Source: CAZQIC01 sp964593555 (GTDB lineage Bacteria; Bacteroidota; Bacteroidia; JAFLBG01). Taken from it: DNA of 11,752 nucleotides. Below the pieces are notes generated by a model that saw nothing but the letters and a program-made list of their open reading frames with translations, had not been told where the DNA came from and did no database searches. Position 1 is the first letter of the stretch. Every line of letters begins with the position of its first letter. This document shows, one piece after another, positions 7,132-11,752 of this stretch. Position numbers and translations under genes: made by a program. The stretch spans positions 1 to 11,752 of the forward strand of contig CAZQIC010000138.1 of NCBI GenBank assembly GCA_964593555.1, in the 5' to 3' direction.

Positions 7132-7932
7132 ATGAATAACTTTACTGACCAAATGGGCAGGGCCATTGAATTTAATTATCCTCCCAAAAAAATAATTTCA
7201 ATAGTACCCTCACAAACAGAACTTCTTTACTATTTAGGATTAGAAAAAGAAGTTGTAGGGATCACCAAATTTTGTGTGCATCCGGAAGAGTGGTTCAGAA
7301 ATAAAAAACGAGTTGGCGGAACAAAAAAAATAAATTTCGAGATCATTGATCAACTCAGTCCCGATCTTATTATTGCTAATAAGGAAGAAAATGAGAAAGC
7401 GCAAATAGAAGAGCTTTCAAAAAAATATCCCGTTTGGATAAGCGATATTATCAGCCTGAAGGATTCGCTCGAAATGATCAAAGAAATTGGCAAGCTTACC
7501 AATCGAGAAAACAAATCCGCCGAACTCATTGAAAAAATAAAAAGGGAGTTTGAGTTATTAAACAAAGAAGCTGCAACATTACCTCCTCTTCGCACGCTTT
7601 ACTTTATCTGGAACAAACCCTACATGGCGGCAGCACAAAACACCTTTATCAATGAAATGCTTTCTATCTGTAACTTGAAAAATGTGCTTGAAAAAGACGA
7701 AAGGTATCCTGAATTGACCCTTGAAAAAATCAAATCATTGAACCCCGAATTAATACTCCTGTCGTTAGAACCCTATCCCTTTAAACAAAAGCACATCGAT
7801 GAATTAAAAGTTGTATTACCCAACACTCAAATAAAACTAGTAGACGGAGAAATGTTCTCATGGTATGGATCCAGGCTTTTACTAGCTCCTAAGTACTTTA
7901 AAAGGCTCTTAAACGACATTCATAACAAGTGA
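7132..7932 (+). CDS. BtuF-like helical-backbone metal/cobalamin-type binding protein without signal peptide
   Basis: 266 codons. Fold features of the TroA/BtuF class III binding proteins are present: an N-terminal lobe starting TDQMGRAIEFNYPPKKIISI, then VPSQTELLYYLGLEKEVVGIT, CVHPEEW, VGGTKKINFEIIDQLSPDLII, a long linking helix (~115-150) and a second lobe ending with KSLNPELILLSLEPYPF and a short helical tail. Such proteins deliver cobalamin, haem or iron-siderophore to ABC importers. This one has no signal peptide or lipobox, and an in-frame TAA at 7108-7110 leaves only seven codons upstream, so a longer secreted form is ruled out. Either it works in the cytoplasm or it is exported another way. 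No permease or ATPase is adjacent. Ligand unknown. Confidence 0.8.
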   Translation: MNNFTDQMGRAIEFNYPPKKIISIVPSQTELLYYLGLEKEVVGITKFCVHPEEWFRNKKRVGGTKKINFEIIDQLSPDLIIANKEENEKAQIEELSKKYPVWISDIISLKDSLEMIKEIGKLTNRENKSAELIEKIKREFELLNKEAATLPPLRTLYFIWNKPYMAAAQNTFINEMLSICNLKNVLEKDERYPELTLEKIKSLNPELILLSLEPYPFKQKHIDELKVVLPNTQIKLVDGEMFSWYGSRLLLAPKYFKRLLNDIHNK

Positions 7933-7947
7933 ACAGGAAATTGTTCT

Positions 7948-7955
7948 TAGCTTTG
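7948..7955 (+). promoter_or_regulatory. Bacteroidota-type -7 box (TAnnTTTG) before the patatin gene
   Basis: TAGCTTTG fits the Bacteroidota -7 consensus TAnnTTTG exactly and lies 14 bp before the ATG at 7970, implying a very short leader. There is no TTG at the expected -33 distance, so it is only half a promoter. An inverted repeat GAACA (7931-7935) / TGTTC (7942-7946), overlapping the upstream stop codon, sits just before it and could be an operator or chance. Confidence 0.35.
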
Positions 7956-7969
7956 TACCCAATAACCGA

Positions 7970-10258
7970 ATGAGAAAAGCCGCTTTAAAATTATTTTTCT
8001 TAGCCATTACTTTCCTGCTCTTTATACCTGGTATTTATGGGCAAAAAACCGGACTTGTACTCAGCGGCGGTGGCGCAAGCGGTATTGCTCATATTGGAGT
8101 TATAAAAGCGCTTGAAGAAAACAATATTCCAATTGACTACATCACGGGCACCTCTATAGGCGCATTTGTAGGAGCACTTTATGCAATTGGCTACACTCCA
8201 CAGCAAATGGAGCAATTGGTACAATCTGAAAAATTCAAGACCCTTGTAAGCGGACAAATTGATAGTAAGTATGTTTTTTATTTTAAGAACAAGGAAGACA
8301 ATGCTTCCTGGATCACCTTTAAATTATCGCTAGACTCATTGATAGAACCCAGTCTGCCAACAAATATAATTTCGCCCATTCCGATGGATCTTTCTTTAAT
8401 GGAAATGCTTGCCCCTTCCGCCGCCGCCGCAGGATATAATTTCGACAGCCTGATGATCCCCTTCCGTTGTGTGGCTTCAGATATTGAAGCAAAAAAATCT
8501 GTTGTATTTAATTCTGGGAGTTTGAGTGAAGCCGTAAGAGCATCACTTACCTATCCGTTTTACCTGAAACCAATAAATATAAATGGTAAACTTTTGTTTG
8601 ATGGGGGGCTGTACAACAACTTTCCTTCGAATGTAATGTATGAAGATTTTTATCCCGACTTTATCATTGGAAGCAATGTTACAGGCAATGCACCCCCGCC
8701 AAAGGAAGACGATATTATGTCGCAGATACGAAGTATGCTAGTGAGTAAGACCAATTACAATGTAATATGTGAGAATGGAATTATTATAGAGCCAAAAGTA
8801 GATGTGGCGCTATTTGACTTTGACAATACGCAGGCCTTAATTGACAGTGGATATTCGGCGGCCATCCGGCAAATTACACGAATAAAAAATTGTTACCCAA
8901 ACGAAAGAGAAATTGTAGACATCGCAAAAAAAAGAAATGATTTTATTTCCAAGCAACCTAAACTATTGTTTGATGAAGTGAAGGTCCGCGGTCTTAATGA
9001 GTCACAGACCTCTTATGTAAAGAAGACTTTGTTTCCCAAGGGAAAACAAGTAGGCATTGACAAATTGAGAGATGATTATTATAAACTTGCTGCAGATGAA
9101 AGGATAAAAAGTATTTTTCCGGATGCTGTTAAAAAGCCAAATGGACTTTACACGCTTAACCTAAACATTAAAAAGGAAAAGGATCTGCTTACCTATTTTG
9201 GAGGAAATTTTTCCAATCGTCCTATCAGTACAGGGTTTGTTGGATTTAAATACAATTATCTCGGTAAGATCGCGACGACGATAGCGGGCAATACTTATTT
9301 CGGGAAATTATATACATCGGCCCAAATAAAAGCACGATTTGATTTCCCTTTCAGAGTACCCTTTTTTATTGAACCTAATTTAACTTATAACCGTTGGGAT
9401 TTTTTCAAAAGCAGGTATGTATTTTTTGAAGATGTAAAACCTGCATACCTTATTCAACGCGAAGAATTTGGAGAGATATACATTGGAATTCCGGCAAAAA
9501 ATAAAGGAAAATTTATGCTGGGCACAGGATACGTAAATAATGTAAACAGTTATTACCAAACAGAGATTTATGCAGAAGCAGATACCGCAGACAGAACTTC
9601 TTTCAGTTTCGCGAATACTTCGTTTTCGTACGAGTACAATAACCTGAACAGGAAACAATATGCAAGTGAGGGCACCTATTTTTCCATCAAATCAAAATAT
9701 GTACAGGGCGAAGAATTTACAAACCCCGGAACAACAGCTATTGACAAAAAGAACTTCAGAGCGGTACACGAATGGTTCCAATTCAGGTTTAATTTCGAAA
9801 GTTATTACAAAAGAAGAGGCACTCTAAGATTAGGCGTATACGCTGAAATGGTTTACTCTACCCAGCCCTTTTTCCAGAATTACACAGCAACCAAACTTGT
9901 TTCCCCGGGCTTTCAACCTACCCCTGAAAGCCAAACCCTTTTTATAGAGAACTATCATACACATAAGTTCTTTTCAACCGGACTTAAAAACGTAATTAAC
10001 ATAAGAAAAAACCTGGAGCTGCGTATAGATGGATTTATTGCATTGCCCTACCAGTCCATCCATAAAGATGTAAACCTTAAACCCTATTACGGAGATATCT
10101 TTGTAACCAAACATTATATAGGAATGGCCGGCCTTGTGTATCATACACCCGTAGGCCCTGCTTGTATCAGTATTAATTATTATGATAAGCTTTCGAATCC
10201 ATTGAGTTTTATGTTCCACTTTGGGTATATTATATTCAACAAAAGCGCTTTTAATTAG
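7970..10258 (+). CDS. Patatin-like phospholipase fused to outer-membrane beta-barrel (type Vd-like)
   Basis: 762 codons. A signal peptide (~1-24, LKLFFLAITFLLFIPGIYG) precedes a patatin domain with the oxyanion-hole GGGASG (33-38), nucleophile motif GTSIG with S62, and the catalytic-Asp motif DGG at D211-G213. A POTRA-like segment follows at ~335-400 (FDEVKVRGLNESQTSYVKK, then LYTLNLNIKKE), and the rest to the end is rich in alternating aromatic/polar strands typical of a BamA/FhaC-like 16-strand barrel, closing with FMFHFGYIIFNKSAFN. Family knowledge: PlpD-type (type Vd) proteins use the barrel to place a lipolytic patatin domain at or across the outer membrane. The Ser-Asp dyad appears intact, so it is probably an active phospholipase A/lysophospholipase. 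Length is normal for Bacteroidota homologues. It is 37 bp behind the binding-protein gene, with its own TAnnTTTG box. Confidence 0.9.
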   Translation: MRKAALKLFFLAITFLLFIPGIYGQKTGLVLSGGGASGIAHIGVIKALEENNIPIDYITGTSIGAFVGALYAIGYTPQQMEQLVQSEKFKTLVSGQIDSKYVFYFKNKEDNASWITFKLSLDSLIEPSLPTNIISPIPMDLSLMEMLAPSAAAAGYNFDSLMIPFRCVASDIEAKKSVVFNSGSLSEAVRASLTYPFYLKPININGKLLFDGGLYNNFPSNVMYEDFYPDFIIGSNVTGNAPPPKEDDIMSQIRSMLVSKTNYNVICENGIIIEPKVDVALFDFDNTQALIDSGYSAAIRQITRIKNCYPNEREIVDIAKKRNDFISKQPKLLFDEVKVRGLNESQTSYVKKTLFPKGKQVGIDKLRDDYYKLAADERIKSIFPDAVKKPNGLYTLNLNIKKEKDLLTYFGGNFSNRPISTGFVGFKYNYLGKIATTIAGNTYFGKLYTSAQIKARFDFPFRVPFFIEPNLTYNRWDFFKSRYVFFEDVKPAYLIQREEFGEIYIGIPAKNKGKFMLGTGYVNNVNSYYQTEIYAEADTADRTSFSFANTSFSYEYNNLNRKQYASEGTYFSIKSKYVQGEEFTNPGTTAIDKKNFRAVHEWFQFRFNFESYYKRRGTLRLGVYAEMVYSTQPFFQNYTATKLVSPGFQPTPESQTLFIENYHTHKFFSTGLKNVINIRKNLELRIDGFIALPYQSIHKDVNLKPYYGDIFVTKHYIGMAGLVYHTPVGPACISINYYDKLSNPLSFMFHFGYIIFNKSAFN

Positions 10259-10304
10259 GGGCTGAAAAACATACTTTAAACAGTGTTATTGGGCTAAAAA
10301 TCCC

Positions 10305-10312
10305 TACTTTTG
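10305..10312 (+). promoter_or_regulatory. Bacteroidota-type -7 box (TAnnTTTG) before the lipoprotein gene
   Basis: TACTTTTG matches TAnnTTTG exactly in the 170-bp gap between the patatin gene and the lipoprotein ATG. A TTG at 10289-10291 is present upstream but 13 bp away, shorter than the usual -33 spacing. It would give a leader of about 110 nt that contains the palindromic repeat at 10351-10396. Confidence 0.4.
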
Positions 10313-10350
10313 TATAATAATTTCAATAAACAAACTATCTTCATGAAATA

Positions 10351-10396
10351 GCCATCCGCCTTAGGCGGACAAACCCCTAAAGGAATGGCGTATTCC
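10351..10396. repeat. Palindromic repeat with CCGCCTTAGGCGG core
   Basis: TCCGCC (10355-10360) pairs with GGCGGA (10364-10369) around a TTA loop. The outer GCCAT (10351-10355) pairs with ATGGC (10385-10389), and GGAAT (10382-10386) pairs with ATTCC (10392-10396), so alternative folds exist. GC content is well above the surroundings. It lies in the presumed 5' leader of the lipoprotein gene. The core is of a type I recall as common between Bacteroidota genes. Confidence 0.6.
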
Positions 10397-10428
10397 ATGT
10401 GGCAAATAAAAAAACAAATAAAACACAC

Positions 10429-11283
10429 ATGAAAAAAATATTTAGCCTTATAACAATTAGTGCATTGTTATTCTCTTGTTCATCAAATGTATCAGACAAT
10501 TCAACTGATCCGGAATATCAAAAACTAACTGAAGAGAACCAGAAATTAAAGGAAGAGAACCAACAGAAAGATGAAGAGGTAAACTCATTCATCGAATCTT
10601 TTAATGAAATACAACAAAACCTGGATGTAATAAAAGAACGCGAAAAATTAGTTTCTGCGAACACCAATGATCCTGAATTACAGAACAGCAAGAAAGAGCA
10701 AATTGCGGAGGACATCAACATGATCAATGAGCTGCTTGTAAAAAACAAAGAGAAGATCGCATCGTTGAATAAAAAATTAAAAAAGGCCAATTTAAAAATT
10801 GCAGAATTGGAAAAAATGATAGACAGGCTGACTAAACAATTGGAAGATAAGGACGCTGAGATTGCTTCCTTAAAAGACAATCTAGAGAAAGCCAACTCTG
10901 CCTACAAAGATCTTTTTGTTGAATATAACACAAAGCTTGATGAGATAGAAACGCAAACCAGCAAGATTAATGAAGCGTTTTATGCATTCGGAACGTCTAA
11001 AGAGTTAAAAGAAAAAGGAGTGATCACTAAAGAAGGCGGCTTTATTGGTATTGGTAAAGCGGAAAAATTAAAAGATGATTTTAACAAAGACTATTTCACC
11101 AAAATAGATGCAAGCGAAACAAAATCGATCGTACTTGCCTGCAAGAAAGCAAAGATCATTACAAATCACCCTACAAGTTCTTATAAATTTGAAGGCCCTG
11201 AAGGTAAGGTTGAAAAACTCACGATCAACAGCGCAGAAGATTTCTGGGGAACATCTAAGTACCTGGTGATTATTATTGAGTAA
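10429..11283 (+). CDS. Coiled-coil surface lipoprotein
   Basis: 284 codons from ATG 10429. A GTG ten codons upstream (10399) would keep the frame but adds a charged stretch before the signal peptide; the ATG gives a clean lipoprotein signal MKKIFSLITISALLFSC with C17 in the lipobox LFSC. Residues ~30-175 are an almost continuous heptad-rich coiled coil (LTEENQKLKEENQQKDEEV; IASLNKKLKKANLKIAELEK). A conserved-looking C-terminal domain follows (~185-284; AFGTSKELKEKGVITKEGGF, FNKDYFTKIDASETK, AEDFWGTSKYLVIIIE). I associate this architecture with Bacteroidota lipoproteins annotated as Cbp1-type collagen-binding adhesins, but that name is weakly supported. It should be anchored in the outer or inner membrane with a stalk-like helix. 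Its function is unproven. It appears to be transcribed on its own. Confidence 0.8.
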   Translation: MKKIFSLITISALLFSCSSNVSDNSTDPEYQKLTEENQKLKEENQQKDEEVNSFIESFNEIQQNLDVIKEREKLVSANTNDPELQNSKKEQIAEDINMINELLVKNKEKIASLNKKLKKANLKIAELEKMIDRLTKQLEDKDAEIASLKDNLEKANSAYKDLFVEYNTKLDEIETQTSKINEAFYAFGTSKELKEKGVITKEGGFIGIGKAEKLKDDFNKDYFTKIDASETKSIVLACKKAKIITNHPTSSYKFEGPEGKVEKLTINSAEDFWGTSKYLVIIIE

Positions 11284-11415
11284 ACTCCACATTATTAAAA
11301 ACGTTCTAAAGGGGAATATCAATTCATTTCTCTTTTAAAAAATGCCCATATATTTTCGGTCAGCGATCGAAACATTATGGTTATTCCATACCGTTAAAAA
11401 CTAAAAGACGTACAT

Positions 11416-11739
11416 ATGAAATTATTTTTTACTTTTTTTGGAACACTATTGTTTCTCACTTCAGGAGCGCAATGGAATTCTTTAACATCAGGGACATCGT
11501 CAGATCTTTCTTCAGCCTGTTTTTTTGATAATGATACCGGACTTGTTGGTGGCACAACCGTTATAAGAAAAACAACAAATGGCGGATCAACATGGGCAAC
11601 TACATATAGTAATTCAAATACCTCGATCGAGAAGATCACTAAAACATTGACCGATACATTTTATGCCTGTGGCCAAGATTTAGCAAGCACTCAATCTCTT
11701 ATGGGGAGTTCTAAAAATAGAATGTTAAAAACAATCTAA
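11416..11739 (+). CDS. Short secreted YCF48/BNR-type protein, probably truncated
   Basis: 107 codons from ATG 11416 to TAA 11737-11739, 13 bp before the window end. A signal peptide (MKLFFTFFGTLLFLTSGAQ) is followed by WNSLTSGTSSDLSSACF and one clear BNR/YCF48-like unit (FDNDTGLVGGTTVIRKTTNGG, then STW). A second unit begins (DTFYACGQDLASTQSL) but the frame ends with MGSSKNRMLKTI, unlike a continuation. Family members are usually several hundred residues long with repeated units and often a type IX sorting domain. None of the three forward frames carries a recognisable continuation before the edge. Either this is a decayed gene cut by a nonsense/indel change or a very short variant; the remainder would lie past the window. 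Confidence 0.6.
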   Translation: MKLFFTFFGTLLFLTSGAQWNSLTSGTSSDLSSACFFDNDTGLVGGTTVIRKTTNGGSTWATTYSNSNTSIEKITKTLTDTFYACGQDLASTQSLMGSSKNRMLKTI

Positions 11740-11752
11740 TAAAATCGTATCT

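Noticed and set aside
10518..10895. 125-codon minus-strand ORF opposite the lipoprotein coiled coil
   Set aside because: Serine/phenylalanine-rich translation is the antisense shadow of the Lys/Glu-rich heptads.

Overview
The window looks like chromosomal DNA of a Bacteroidota (Bacteroidetes) bacterium, probably a flavobacterium/sphingobacterium-like lineage. The evidence is low GC, almost no Shine-Dalgarno sequences, TAnnTTTG-type promoter boxes, a type IX secretion (gliding-motility-type) C-terminal sorting domain, a DUF1343/NamZ protein, a patatin fused to an outer-membrane barrel, and several short palindromic dispersed repeats of the kind scattered through these genomes.

Left part (1-2598) is accessory and decayed. 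A secreted beta-propeller protein with a type IX sorting domain (290-1572) is broken by an out-of-frame internal deletion. It is flanked by two copies of a ~130-bp direct repeat with an A/T-rich hairpin (1-132 and 1703-1830). A gene-poor stretch follows with a lysine-rich 51-codon ORF, a long imperfect hairpin whose outer ends resemble integron attC-like sites, and a possible 52-codon ORF fragment.

Middle part (2599-5344). A minus-strand secreted NamZ-family peptidoglycan hydrolase is divergent from a plus-strand LolC/E-FtsX type ABC permease, with only 46 bp between them. A perfect 22-bp-arm palindrome sits inside the open frame upstream of the NamZ signal peptide. A degenerate half copy of the same repeat lies directly after the permease.

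Right part (5345-11752). Four plus-strand genes are closely spaced (11, 21 and 37 bp apart): a cystathionine beta-synthase-type enzyme with a CBS-domain pair, a small secreted/membrane protein, a BtuF-like helical-backbone binding protein without signal peptide, and a patatin/outer-membrane-barrel protein that also has its own promoter-like box. After a spacer with a promoter-like box and a palindromic repeat come a coiled-coil lipoprotein and a short, apparently truncated YCF48/BNR-type secreted protein.

Most genes are ordinary housekeeping or envelope genes. I do not see a convincing new multi-gene system. The unusual material is the palindromic repeats (one read through by a coding frame), the attC-like hairpin, and the deletion-broken type IX substrate.
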